Shown one piece after another: positions 14,704 through 22,860 of a DNA stretch of 33,174 bases; position 1 is the first letter of the stretch; each line of letters opens with the position of its first letter. The notes below the pieces were generated by a model. The model was not told the origin of the DNA, did not search any database, and saw nothing but the letters and a program-made list of their open reading frames with translations. The position numbers and the translations under genes are program-made. The DNA is from an uncultured Clostridia bacterium (GTDB lineage Bacteria > Bacillota > Clostridia > TANB77 > CAG-508): assembly GCA_948517135.1 (NCBI GenBank), contig CAORJJ010000012.1, positions 2,686 to 35,859 of the forward strand. The letters are read 5' to 3'.

Positions 14704-16923
14704 TTGGAACTTAAAGGGCAAATAGAAGAATTTATATATCAAAATGAATCAAATAATTATTCAATAGCTATTTTTACGGTAGATGAATCACAAGATGTTA
14801 TAACAGTTGTAGGATATTTACCTTTTATTGCCGTTGGAGATACATTAAAACTTACTGGAAAAATGGTTGTTCATCAAGAATATGGTGAACAATTTAAAAT
14901 AGAAACTTTTGAAAAAATAATGCCTGAAAATGCAGCAGCCCTAGAAAAATATTTGGCGAGTGGTACAATAAAAGGAATAGGACCAGCGACTGCTAAAAAG
15001 ATAATAGATAAATTTGGAGAAGAAACTTTAGCGATTTTTAAATTTGAACCATTACGTTTAGCAGAAATAAAAGGAATTTCTAAAGATAAAGCTTATGAAA
15101 TGGGAGAAGAATTTAATGAAAAATGGGAAGTTTGGCAAATTGTAAGTTTTCTTGAAAAATTTGGTATAGGAGCTAATAATAGTAAAAAAGTTTATGATAA
15201 ATTGGGTATAGATGCAGTTGAAAAAATTCAAGAAAATCCTTATGTTTTGATAGATATTGTTTATGGAATAAGTTTTAGTAATATAGATAAAATTGCTATG
15301 CAAATTGGAATTCCACTAGACAGTGATTATAGAATAATTAGTGGAATAAAATATGCATTACTAGTGGCAAGTTATAATGGAAATACATGTGTTCAAAAAG
15401 AGAATCTAATTCAATATGTAAAAAGTATACTAGAAGTAGATGAAGATAAAATTGAGGACAATTTAATAAATTTGAATGTAAAATCAGAAATACATATTAT
15501 TGAATCAGAAGATAATGAATGGGTATTTTTAGAGTCTTTTTATAAAGCAGAAAAGAATATATCAGACAGATTAATTGCATTAAGAGATTGTAATAATACA
15601 AAATATTTGAAGAATTTTGATAATGAAGTAAAAAAGCAAGAAAAGAAAATAGATATAGAATTATCAGAGAAACAGTTTGAAGCAATAAAGCAAATTAATG
15701 AAAATAATGTATGTATAATTACAGGTGGCCCAGGTACTGGAAAAACCACAATTATAAAATGTGTTATAGAAGTTTATAAAGAACATAAAAGAAAAGTAGT
15801 ATTGTGTGCTCCAACTGGAAGAGCTGCTAAACGTATGAGTGAAACAACTGGTGAAGATGCCAAAACAATTCACAGATTATTAGAGATTGGAAAGTTTGAT
15901 GAAGATAAATTAAATAATATTGATACAGATGTTGCACCAGTTGATGCAGATGTATTGGTAATTGATGAGATGTCAATGGTTGATACATTTATTATGAATT
16001 ATCTAATGAAGGCAATTTATTTAGGAACAAAACTAATTTTTGTAGGAGATCCAAATCAGTTACCTTCAGTTGGACCAGGAAGTGTTTTAAAAGATTTAAT
16101 TGATTCAAAGCAATTTGCAACAGTTCATTTAGATAAGATATTTAGACAGGCAGCTAAAAGCAAAATAATAGTTAATGCACATAATGTAAATAATGGAATA
16201 AATTTTGTAGGAAAAAAAGATTATGCAGAAGATTCACTTGAAGACTTTTTCTATATAAATGAAGCAAATCAAGATAAAATGCTTTATCAAGTTTTATCAT
16301 TAAGTAAAGAACGATTAAAAAAATATGGCGATTATGAATTTTTTACAAGTATTCAAGTTTTAACTCCTACTAAAAAAGGAAAAATGGGAACAAAAGAATT
16401 AAATCAGAAACTACAAGAAGAGTTGAATCCATATAATCCTGAACTTGCAGAGAAAAATTATGGAGATGTCATTTTTAGAGAAGGCGATAGAATTATGCAA
16501 ATAAAAAATAATTATGATATTTATTGGGAAAGAGGCTCTAGAAATGATTTAAGAACATATGAGGCTGGAACAGGAGTATTTAATGGAGAAATTGGAAGAA
16601 TTATAAAAATAGACTCAAATGAGAAACAATTACAAGTAGAATTTGATGATAGAAAAATTGCTTGGTATGCTTTTTCAGAACTAGAACAACTTGAACATGC
16701 ATATTGTATTACAATTCATAAAGCACAGGGAAGTGAGTTTGATGTTGTAATACTAGTTGTCCCTCAATCTTCAAATATGCTTTTAACAAGAAACTTATTA
16801 TATACAGGCTTGACAAGAGCAAAAAAATTATTAGTTGTAATTGGAAATAAAAATTTGATTGAATTCATGATTAATAATTGCGATACTAAAAAAAGAAATA
16901 CTGGATTAAAAATAAAATTTTAA
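14704..16923 (+). CDS. recD2: RecD2-type DNA helicase (YrrC family)
   Basis: A superfamily 1B 5'-3' helicase; RecD2 proteins act in replication-fork maintenance and repair without RecBC. I place the start at TTG 14704 (739 residues, MELKGQIEEFIYQNESNNYSIAIF), with AAGGAG (14692-14697) 6 bases upstream; an in-frame TTG at 14671 lies in the T-run of the preceding terminator. The N-terminal OB-like and HhH region (YLASGTIKGIGPATAKKIIDKFGE) is the mark of RecD2 rather than RecD. Helicase motifs: Walker A GGPGTGKTT (about 341-349), APTGRAAKRM, VIDEMSM, VGDPNQLPSVGPG, the IFRQ motif, and AYCITIHKAQGSEFD near the end. No promoter is evident between the terminator and the start. Confidence 0.94.
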   Translation: MELKGQIEEFIYQNESNNYSIAIFTVDESQDVITVVGYLPFIAVGDTLKLTGKMVVHQEYGEQFKIETFEKIMPENAAALEKYLASGTIKGIGPATAKKIIDKFGEETLAIFKFEPLRLAEIKGISKDKAYEMGEEFNEKWEVWQIVSFLEKFGIGANNSKKVYDKLGIDAVEKIQENPYVLIDIVYGISFSNIDKIAMQIGIPLDSDYRIISGIKYALLVASYNGNTCVQKENLIQYVKSILEVDEDKIEDNLINLNVKSEIHIIESEDNEWVFLESFYKAEKNISDRLIALRDCNNTKYLKNFDNEVKKQEKKIDIELSEKQFEAIKQINENNVCIITGGPGTGKTTIIKCVIEVYKEHKRKVVLCAPTGRAAKRMSETTGEDAKTIHRLLEIGKFDEDKLNNIDTDVAPVDADVLVIDEMSMVDTFIMNYLMKAIYLGTKLIFVGDPNQLPSVGPGSVLKDLIDSKQFATVHLDKIFRQAAKSKIIVNAHNVNNGINFVGKKDYAEDSLEDFFYINEANQDKMLYQVLSLSKERLKKYGDYEFFTSIQVLTPTKKGKMGTKELNQKLQEELNPYNPELAEKNYGDVIFREGDRIMQIKNNYDIYWERGSRNDLRTYEAGTGVFNGEIGRIIKIDSNEKQLQVEFDDRKIAWYAFSELEQLEHAYCITIHKAQGSEFDVVILVVPQSSNMLLTRNLLYTGLTRAKKLLVVIGNKNLIEFMINNCDTKKRNTGLKIKF

Positions 16924-16930
16924 ATGATGT

Positions 16931-16968
16931 AAAAAAAGGTAAATATGATAAAATATTTACCTTTTTTT
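16931..16968. terminator. Bidirectional terminator between recD2 and the XRE gene
   Basis: A7 GGTAAATA (16931-16945) pairs with TATTTACC T7 (16954-16968), 8-base loop. It is symmetric, so it works for recD2 (+) and the convergent regulator (-). Confidence 0.9.
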
Positions 16969-16972
16969 ATAT

Positions 16973-17317
16973 TTAATTTTTAGAATCTATAATGTAATTA
17001 GTAAGATTTGTAATTATTTCTTTATCTTTTTGGTTAAATAAATTAAATGAATTTATAATAAAAGAATCTTCTTTTTCTTGACTATTAATAATTCCAGAGA
17101 AAAGAGTATTTGCATCAATTTCAAGTGCGTTGCAAATATCAATAATTGTTTGAACACTAAGACCAGTTTTTCCATTTTCTAATAAACTAACAAAATTTAT
17201 AGATTTCTGTAATTCGCTAGCTAAGTTTTCTTGACTAAGACCTTTTAATAATCTTATTTGTTTAACGTTTTTTCCTAGAGTTGTAAGAACACTAGATTTA
17301 ATATTTTTATCTTCCAT
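16973..17317 (-). CDS. XRE-family transcriptional regulator
   Basis: A 114-residue protein with an N-terminal Cro/C1-type HTH (about 14-69: LGKNVKQIRLLKGLSQENLA, recognition segment SINFVSLLENGKTGLS, then IIDICNALEIDANTLF), followed by a short helical tail (about 85-114, FNLFNQKDKEIITNLTNYII) that may mediate dimerisation. It is transcribed away from the large LPVTG surface protein gene and shares its 179-base upstream region, so control of that gene, of itself, or of both is a fair inference from position only. Its ribosome binding site is tandemly duplicated (17318-17347). No ligand-binding or membrane domain is visible. The DNA-binding call is secure, the target is not. Confidence 0.88.
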   Translation of the reverse strand: MEDKNIKSSVLTTLGKNVKQIRLLKGLSQENLASELQKSINFVSLLENGKTGLSVQTIIDICNALEIDANTLFSGIINSQEKEDSFIINSFNLFNQKDKEIITNLTNYIIDSKN

Positions 17318-17347
17318 ATATAATACCTCTCTATATAATACCTTTCT
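17318..17347 (-). repeat. Tandem 15-bp duplication containing two ribosome binding sites
   Basis: ATATAATACCTCTCT (17318-17332) and ATATAATACCTTTCT (17333-17347) differ at one base. Read on the minus strand each is an SD (GAGAGG or GAAAGG) plus an AT spacer; the copy nearer the gene is 8 bases from the XRE start codon. Confidence 0.75.
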
Positions 17348-17388
17348 TTCTAAGATTTTATTAACAATAATTTTTAATTAGAAGAAAA

Positions 17389-17406
17389 TGATACTTTAAG
17401 ATATCA
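17389..17406. promoter_or_regulatory. Candidate operator in the XRE/surface-protein intergenic region
   Basis: TGATA-N8-TATCA inverted repeat (7 of 9 positions symmetric) placed 9 bases before the -35 of the surface protein gene. It fits a dimeric XRE regulator, but such a short AT-rich repeat could be chance. Confidence 0.25.
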
Positions 17407-17415
17407 CAATGACAC

Positions 17416-17444
17416 TTGAAATAATAAAGTAGTTATGATAATAT
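17416..17444 (+). promoter_or_regulatory. SigA promoter (extended -10) of the surface protein gene
   Basis: TTGAAA (17416-17421), 17 bases ending in TGA (extended -10), TAATAT (17439-17444). About 50 bases of leader precede the start at 17497. Confidence 0.7.
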
Positions 17445-17496
17445 TACAATGTAAAAATTATATTTAGTAAAATACGTAGGAGGAAATGTTGTTAAA

Positions 17497-20400
17497 ATGG
17501 AAAAAAGAAGAGTTAGGAAAAGGATTGTTAAAAAGAGTATTAAGGTAATTTGGATTATTATTTTCATACTATTAATATTAATTATAGGAGCATTTTTGTT
17601 TTCAGAAAAAGTGCATAAAATAGATATGATTGATAATATAAAAAATAGATTATTAGGACAAGTGGAAGATAAGGTTGATAGTAGTGATAAAATTATTGAT
17701 ATTGATGTAATTGAAAATAATGATTTACATTTGGAAGAAGAAAGTAATATTTCAGAATTTGCACAAGAAAATAGTACTGCTAGAAAACTTACATTAATTG
17801 ATGAGAATAATGAAGAAAATCTTATTAGTACATATAGTGATGAGGGGAGTGAAATAGAAAATAATTCAAGAGTAGAAAAATCTGCTTTTGAAAATGCATA
17901 TAACCTTAATCAAATAGATACTTGTTATGGAATTATTATACTTAATGGAGAATCTATAACTGATTCAGGTACACCCACTGTTTGGGCGATTGGAAATTCA
18001 AGTGAAACAGAAATTATAGGATATGATTTTTTACGTATAACTAGTACAAATCCTAATGTTGCAGAAGCCTCTTATAGAACAGAAGGAGGAAATTTATTAA
18101 TTACATTCAATCCAGGTAAATCTATAGGAACTACAAATATAAAAGTAACTGTTAGTGCTAAATATATTGATAATGTTTTAGGATTATTAAACATGCAACT
18201 TGATTTTGAATATACTGTTAGAAATGGTTCTACTAGTATTTTAGGAACAGAACTTGGTAAAGTTTCACGTTCTGCTAAATATGATATTATTACTGAAAAA
18301 ACTATATGGGGAAAAAACAGTGGATTTGATGAGTACTATGGAGAGAGAAAATCTATAGGAGTTGGTGTCATAAATACTAATAAGGTTTATCAAGGGTTTC
18401 AAATATATACGTATCAATTCTATGCCCAAGAAATGCTAGATATTTCAGTTGGAGAATATGATACTTCTATTGCAAGTGTTGAAGCTTATGAAATAACCCA
18501 AAAAACAACAGCAGATGATGTAGGAAATACTACAATGATGGGGACTGCTATTAAAGTGACAGGTTTAAAATCTGGAACAACAAAAGTTGTAGTAACTTCT
18601 AAATTTAAAATACCAAACACTAGTAATGGTCAAACTGCAGATCTAATTACTAGAACAATGCCAATAACTGTTTATATAAAAGTAGAAGGAAATAGAGTAG
18701 AAAATGAATATAATCTAACATATAATACTAATGGAGGAAATTTTGACATCAATAGAGAATTGACAAAATATATAGAGAGAAAAAAAAATAGTAGTAATGA
18801 TGAAAATTTTTCTATTATAGGTAGCAAGCCAATCAGAGAAGGGTATGAATTTTTAGGCTGGTCAACTTCTCCATATTCTTATAATAGCGAATTTAAAGAA
18901 GGAGATAATTATACTATTTATGAAGATAACCCATCAAAAACATTATATGCAGTTTGGGAAAAAATTGAACTTCCTACAGATAAAGTAAAGAGAGATGTTT
19001 TTTTTACATTAAAGAAAGTATTTAAAGGACTATATGAAATTCCAAGTGATTTTTCTTTAAAATGTAATATTAGTTTTGAAAATGAAAGTTATAGTAGTAT
19101 TTTAAATTTATCTAATGCAGTAGAGATAGATGAAGGGATGTCAACTGTTTACTGGAGAATTCCACTATATGATCCTCTTTATACTGATAGCAGGAATTAT
19201 CAGATAGTAAAAATAGAAGAGTTTTGCGATGTAGAAGGATATACATATGAAATGGAATCTTCTTCTGGAAGTATTAATGGAAATATAATTACAATAAAAT
19301 TTTCACCATTCTTTCATTCTGGAACTAGAACGATAACTAATACTTATTATAGGGATAATTATGAAGAAAAAGAGGAATACAAAATAGAATATTATTATGA
19401 TAATCTAAAAGATAGCAGTAAAACAGAAACATTAGAAACAATAACAGAAGAAATAATAAATAGCAAAAAAGAAAGTGGACAAAAAGAAAATTATACATAT
19501 GAAAAAACAGTAAAAGAAGGAAATGCAGTAAAAATTTATTATGTATCAACAGGTTCAGAAGAACCAACTAAGCCAAGTAAATTATACACAATAACAGTAA
19601 AAAATGAAAAAGCAGGACATACATATAATTCATATCAAGTATTTGCAGGAGATTTTGCGTATGATAAAGAAAATCAGCCAATTCTAAGTAATATAGTATG
19701 GAGCGAAGAATTTCAAAAGATAGCAGAAAATGAAAAAACATATGGTGATAAATTAATAGAAAAATTAAAAAATCCAAATGAAAATACATATGCAAGTCTT
19801 TTTACAGATTGCCAAACAGCATTAGATATAGCAGAAATATTAGCAGGAAAAGAAGATGATGGAGCTGAAATAAGAGAATTTACCAAAGTAACAGGAAAAT
19901 TTATATTAGAAAATAATATAAAAATAACAAAAGGAGTGAGTGAACAAACAACAGAAACAATAGCAGGAGAAGAAGTGAAAAGTTATAAAATAACAGAATT
20001 AGAAGCAGGATATTATATAGTAATAGATGCAAAAGCAAATACAGAAGATGATGCATATAGTAGATATTTAATAGATGTAGTGCAAGATATAACAATGGAA
20101 CCAAAATCATCAATTCCCACATTATCAAAGAAAGTAACAACAAATAATATAGAAGGAAGTGAAAAAGTAAATACAGCATCACATATAGAAAATGGGGAAT
20201 ATGATATAGGATTTGAAATAGTAACAACAATTGGGACAGATATGGATGCATATGGAAGCGAGTATAAATATGAAGTAGTAGATATTTTAGACAAAGGATT
20301 TGAATATGATAGGGAAAGTGTGAAAATATATGTTGGAGAAAATAAAATAGAGTGTGGAAAAGAGAGTTATACATTAAGTGATATATTAATAACAGAGGAA

Positions 20401-21186
20401 AATTATAATACATATAAAGAGTATTTTGAAGAAGGAGAGCCAAGTGAACAATATGGGAAAACAGTAGTATTAATAGATTTTAAAGATATACCAGGAAAAG
20501 TATCAAGAGGAGAATTATTAGAAGGACAAAAAATAACAATAAATTATAATGCAAAATTAAATAAAAATTGTGAAGTAGGAAAAGTAGCAAATGTAAATAA
20601 AGCATATTTAAAATATTCAAATAATCCATATCAAATAAATAATACAGCCAAAACAAAAACAGTAACAACATTAACATATACAATAAGTTTAAATATAGAA
20701 AAAATAGGAGAAATAAAAACAGAAGAGACAGAAAAACAATACTTATCAGGAGCCATATTTGATATATATGATGAACCTGAATATAAAGAAGGAATATTAA
20801 TACCAGAGAAGAATCAAAATAGAAAGTTAATAGGAACAGTTGAAATAGGAGAAGAAGGAAAGGCTAAATATAACAGTTTAGGAGCAGGAACATATTATAT
20901 AAAAGAGTCAAAGGCACCAGATGGATATAATATGTTAAAAGAAGAAATAGAAATGAAAGTAATAGCAACATATGATGGATTTGATATAAATTGGGAAGTA
21001 GAAGATAAGTCAAACAGTAAATTAGTATTAATAGAAAAAGAAATAGCAGAAGGAACTAATATAAATTTAGAAATACAAAATACAAGAGGAGTTCAATTGC
21101 CAGTAACTGGAGGAATGGGAACATTAATATTTACAGTAGTAGGAATTGGAATTATGGGATTGGCTGTAATTGGATTGAAGAAATAA
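17497..21186 (+). CDS. LPVTG-anchored, pilin-like multidomain surface protein
   Basis: 1229 residues, probably sortase-anchored to peptidoglycan. N-terminus: very basic (MEKRRVRKRIVKKSIK) plus a hydrophobic segment at about 17-36, a signal or signal-anchor. Then an acidic stalk (about 45-130), beta-rich Ig-like regions (about 140-400), an InlB/Flg_new-type repeat (about 404-488, TYNTNGGNF...REGYEFLGWS...LYAVWEK), a further beta domain to about 620, a Lys/Glu-rich segment (about 625-700), a fimbrial isopeptide D2-type domain (about 870-1070), a SpaA/Cna-B domain (about 1080-1160, LSGAIFDIYDE...YYIKESKAPDGYN with the E-box Glu), and the sorting signal LPVTG (1201-1205), TM and KK end. ATG 17497 lies 12 bases after AGGAGGA, a long gap. 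Codon use changes near 19350 (residue about 620): the second part is almost all A-ending codons. No sortase lies in the window. Likely an adhesin or pilus backbone. Confidence 0.9.
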   Translation: MEKRRVRKRIVKKSIKVIWIIIFILLILIIGAFLFSEKVHKIDMIDNIKNRLLGQVEDKVDSSDKIIDIDVIENNDLHLEEESNISEFAQENSTARKLTLIDENNEENLISTYSDEGSEIENNSRVEKSAFENAYNLNQIDTCYGIIILNGESITDSGTPTVWAIGNSSETEIIGYDFLRITSTNPNVAEASYRTEGGNLLITFNPGKSIGTTNIKVTVSAKYIDNVLGLLNMQLDFEYTVRNGSTSILGTELGKVSRSAKYDIITEKTIWGKNSGFDEYYGERKSIGVGVINTNKVYQGFQIYTYQFYAQEMLDISVGEYDTSIASVEAYEITQKTTADDVGNTTMMGTAIKVTGLKSGTTKVVVTSKFKIPNTSNGQTADLITRTMPITVYIKVEGNRVENEYNLTYNTNGGNFDINRELTKYIERKKNSSNDENFSIIGSKPIREGYEFLGWSTSPYSYNSEFKEGDNYTIYEDNPSKTLYAVWEKIELPTDKVKRDVFFTLKKVFKGLYEIPSDFSLKCNISFENESYSSILNLSNAVEIDEGMSTVYWRIPLYDPLYTDSRNYQIVKIEEFCDVEGYTYEMESSSGSINGNIITIKFSPFFHSGTRTITNTYYRDNYEEKEEYKIEYYYDNLKDSSKTETLETITEEIINSKKESGQKENYTYEKTVKEGNAVKIYYVSTGSEEPTKPSKLYTITVKNEKAGHTYNSYQVFAGDFAYDKENQPILSNIVWSEEFQKIAENEKTYGDKLIEKLKNPNENTYASLFTDCQTALDIAEILAGKEDDGAEIREFTKVTGKFILENNIKITKGVSEQTTETIAGEEVKSYKITELEAGYYIVIDAKANTEDDAYSRYLIDVVQDITMEPKSSIPTLSKKVTTNNIEGSEKVNTASHIENGEYDIGFEIVTTIGTDMDAYGSEYKYEVVDILDKGFEYDRESVKIYVGENKIECGKESYTLSDILITEENYNTYKEYFEEGEPSEQYGKTVVLIDFKDIPGKVSRGELLEGQKITINYNAKLNKNCEVGKVANVNKAYLKYSNNPYQINNTAKTKTVTTLTYTISLNIEKIGEIKTEETEKQYLSGAIFDIYDEPEYKEGILIPEKNQNRKLIGTVEIGEEGKAKYNSLGAGTYYIKESKAPDGYNMLKEEIEMKVIATYDGFDINWEVEDKSNSKLVLIEKEIAEGTNINLEIQNTRGVQLPVTGGMGTLIFTVVGIGIMGLAVIGLKK

Positions 21187-21198
21187 TATAAAAAAATT

Positions 21199-21232
21199 AA
21201 AATAAGTAATCAAATTTGATTACTTATTTTTT
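21199..21232 (+). terminator. Rho-independent terminator of the surface protein gene
   Basis: Palindromic AAAATAAGTAATCA (21199-21212) / TGATTACTTATTTT (21217-21230) with a 4-base loop; T6 at 21227-21232. Confidence 0.88.
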
Positions 21233-21235
21233 ATG

Positions 21236-21261
21236 TGTCGAAAACCTACTAAAATACGACA
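21236..21261 (+). promoter_or_regulatory. Pair of Spo0A-box-like sites upstream of spoIIA
   Basis: TGTCGAA (21236-21242) is an exact 0A box on the plus strand. TACGACA (21255-21261) is a one-mismatch box on the minus strand (TGTCGTA). They lie 20-45 bases ahead of the sigma-H -35. In B. subtilis Spo0A~P activates the sigma-H-dependent spoIIA promoter from such sites. Confidence 0.6.
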
Positions 21262-21280
21262 AAACTTCTATTTTTTCTCC

Positions 21281-21307
21281 GAAGGAATTTCATATAAAAT
21301 TTAGAAT
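21281..21307 (+). promoter_or_regulatory. Sigma-H-type promoter of the spoIIA operon
   Basis: GAAGGAATT (21281-21289) matches the sigma-H -35 consensus RNAGGAWWW completely. After 11 bases, TTAGAAT (21301-21307) matches the -10 RNNGAAT except at its first base. This is the promoter class known for spoIIA in Bacillus and several clostridia. Confidence 0.68.
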
Positions 21308-21342
21308 ATTAAAATAGTAAAATACAAAGGAGGAAAATAGGT

Positions 21343-21687
21343 TTGAATGTAAAACATTTTATAGAAGAAAAAATGCTGATTTTTGAGATAACAGAAGAAA
21401 TGGATCATCATGTAGTTGAAAAAATTAGAAAAAGGACAGACTATGAAATTCAAAGATTAATACCTAAAGAAGTTATTTTTGATTTCACAAAAGTAAAATT
21501 TATGGATAGTGCAGGAATTGGACTAGTACTTGGGAGATATAAACAAGTAGCAAGTCTTGGTGGAGAAATGAAAATTGTAAATCCAAATGAAAGAATAAAG
21601 AAAATATTAGAAATGTCAGGAGTAATGAAGGTAGTACAAGTTATCAATTTAGATGATGAAGAAGGGAGAAAAATAGTAAATGAATAA
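21343..21687 (+). CDS. spoIIAA: Anti-sigma F factor antagonist SpoIIAA
   Basis: A STAS-domain anti-anti-sigma factor. Unphosphorylated SpoIIAA pulls SpoIIAB off sigma-F in the forespore after SpoIIE dephosphorylates it. 114 residues, the usual size, with the phosphorylatable serine S56 in FMDSAGIGLVLGRY and the VIFDFTKVKF strand before it. Translation begins at TTG 21343; AAAGGAGG (21326-21333) is 9 bases upstream and no ATG is in frame nearby. The 3' end overlaps spoIIAB by 8 bases, which would couple their synthesis in a fixed ratio. It is the first gene behind the sigma-H-type promoter. Confidence 0.96.
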   Translation: MNVKHFIEEKMLIFEITEEMDHHVVEKIRKRTDYEIQRLIPKEVIFDFTKVKFMDSAGIGLVLGRYKQVASLGGEMKIVNPNERIKKILEMSGVMKVVQVINLDDEEGRKIVNE

Positions 21688-22120
21688 GAAAATAAAAAAT
21701 GAAATGAAAATAGAATTCGCTAGTAAATCTGCAAATGAGGCTTTTGCTAGAATTGCAGTTGCAGCTTTTGTATCACAATTAGATCCAACAATTGAGGAAA
21801 TTGCAGATATAAAAACATCTGTATCAGAGGCTGTTACAAATTCAATAATTCATGCGTATCCTAATAAAGATGGAATTGTAAAATTAAAAGCAATATTATA
21901 TGATGATGAAATTGAAATAGAAGTTTCTGATACAGGAAGTGGAATTGAAAATATTGAAGAAGCTAGAGAGCCATTATTTACAACAAAAGGTAACTTAGAG
22001 AGATCTGGAATGGGCTTTACAATTATGGAAAATTTTATGAATGAATTAAAAGTTGAATCTATTGTAGGATTAGGAACAAAAATCACTATGTGTAAAAAAA
22101 TAAAAAGAGAAAATACATAG
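21680..22120 (+). CDS. spoIIAB: Anti-sigma F factor / serine kinase SpoIIAB
   Basis: SpoIIAB binds sigma-F and holds it inactive, and with ATP phosphorylates SpoIIAA. 146 residues with a GHKL (HATPase_c) fold: N-box ADIKTSVSEAVTNSIIHAY, G1 region VSDTGSGIEN, and the lid/G2 segment ERSGMGFTIMENFM, followed by GLGTKITM. All ATP-binding elements are intact. The start ATG 21680 lies inside the end of spoIIAA (8-base overlap), and sigF follows after 10 bases with its own GGAGG. Standard middle gene of the spoIIA operon. Confidence 0.96.
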   Translation: MNKKIKNEMKIEFASKSANEAFARIAVAAFVSQLDPTIEEIADIKTSVSEAVTNSIIHAYPNKDGIVKLKAILYDDEIEIEVSDTGSGIENIEEAREPLFTTKGNLERSGMGFTIMENFMNELKVESIVGLGTKITMCKKIKRENT

Positions 22121-22130
22121 GGAGGCTAAA

Positions 22131-22847
22131 ATGAATGAGAGAAATAAAACTCTTATTACTTTAGCACAGCAAGGAGATAAAGATAAATTAGCACAAATTA
22201 TAGAAGAGAACAAAGGATTAATATGGAGTATTGTAAAAAGATTTTTAGGAAGAGGATATGAACCAGAGGATTTATATCAAATTGCTTGCATAGGTTTTAT
22301 TGAGGCAATACAAAGATTTGATTTTAATTATGATGTTGAACTTTCTACATACTCTGTTCAATATATGATAGGTGAAATTAAAAAGTTTTTAAGAGATGAT
22401 GGTTTAATTCGAATTAGTAGAAGTGTTAAAGAACTTGGAATGAAAATAAAAGAATTAGAACGAATATATATGGTAAAAACAGGAGAGTCACTTTGTATTG
22501 CAAGGCTCTCTGAAATATTAGAACTACCAGAAGAAAATATTTATATAGCAATGGAAGCACAAAAAACTATTGAATCTATAAATGCAAAAGTAGGAGATGA
22601 TGATAGAGAAATTATTGATTTACTAATAGATGATGAAGATGAACAAAGTAAATTAGTAGATAAAATTACAATTAGAGAATTAATAAAAAAATTAAACTTG
22701 CGAGATCGAGAAATTATTAAGTTACGTTATTTTAAAGATAAAACACAATCTCAAGTTGCGAAAATACTAGGAATCTCTCAAGTACATGTTTCAAGAATAG
22801 AAAAAAGAATTTTAAGTGAATTTAAGAAAAATTTACTTACAACGTAG
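22131..22847 (+). CDS. sigF: RNA polymerase sporulation sigma factor SigF (SpoIIAC)
   Basis: First forespore-specific sigma factor. 238 residues: region 2 (ENKGLIWSIVKRFLGRGYEPEDLYQIACIG... and FDFNYDVELSTYSVQYMIGEIKKFLRDDG), region 3 (IRISRSVKELGMKIKELE) and region 4 (LNLRDREIIKLRYFKDKTQSQVAKILGISQVHVSRIEKRIL). The motif FDVELSTYSVQYMIGEIKK class together with position after spoIIAB separates it from SigG, its close paralogue. It is controlled at protein level by SpoIIAB. Its stop codon touches the ribosome binding site of spoIID. Confidence 0.95.
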   Translation: MNERNKTLITLAQQGDKDKLAQIIEENKGLIWSIVKRFLGRGYEPEDLYQIACIGFIEAIQRFDFNYDVELSTYSVQYMIGEIKKFLRDDGLIRISRSVKELGMKIKELERIYMVKTGESLCIARLSEILELPEENIYIAMEAQKTIESINAKVGDDDREIIDLLIDDEDEQSKLVDKITIRELIKKLNLRDREIIKLRYFKDKTQSQVAKILGISQVHVSRIEKRILSEFKKNLLTT

Positions 22848-22860
22848 AGGAGAGTTATTT

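Noticed and set aside
19337..20683. Long minus-strand open frames under the surface protein gene
   Set aside because: They arise from the A-ending codon bias of the plus-strand gene; the products are Leu/Tyr/His-rich low-complexity sequence with no SD or known domain.
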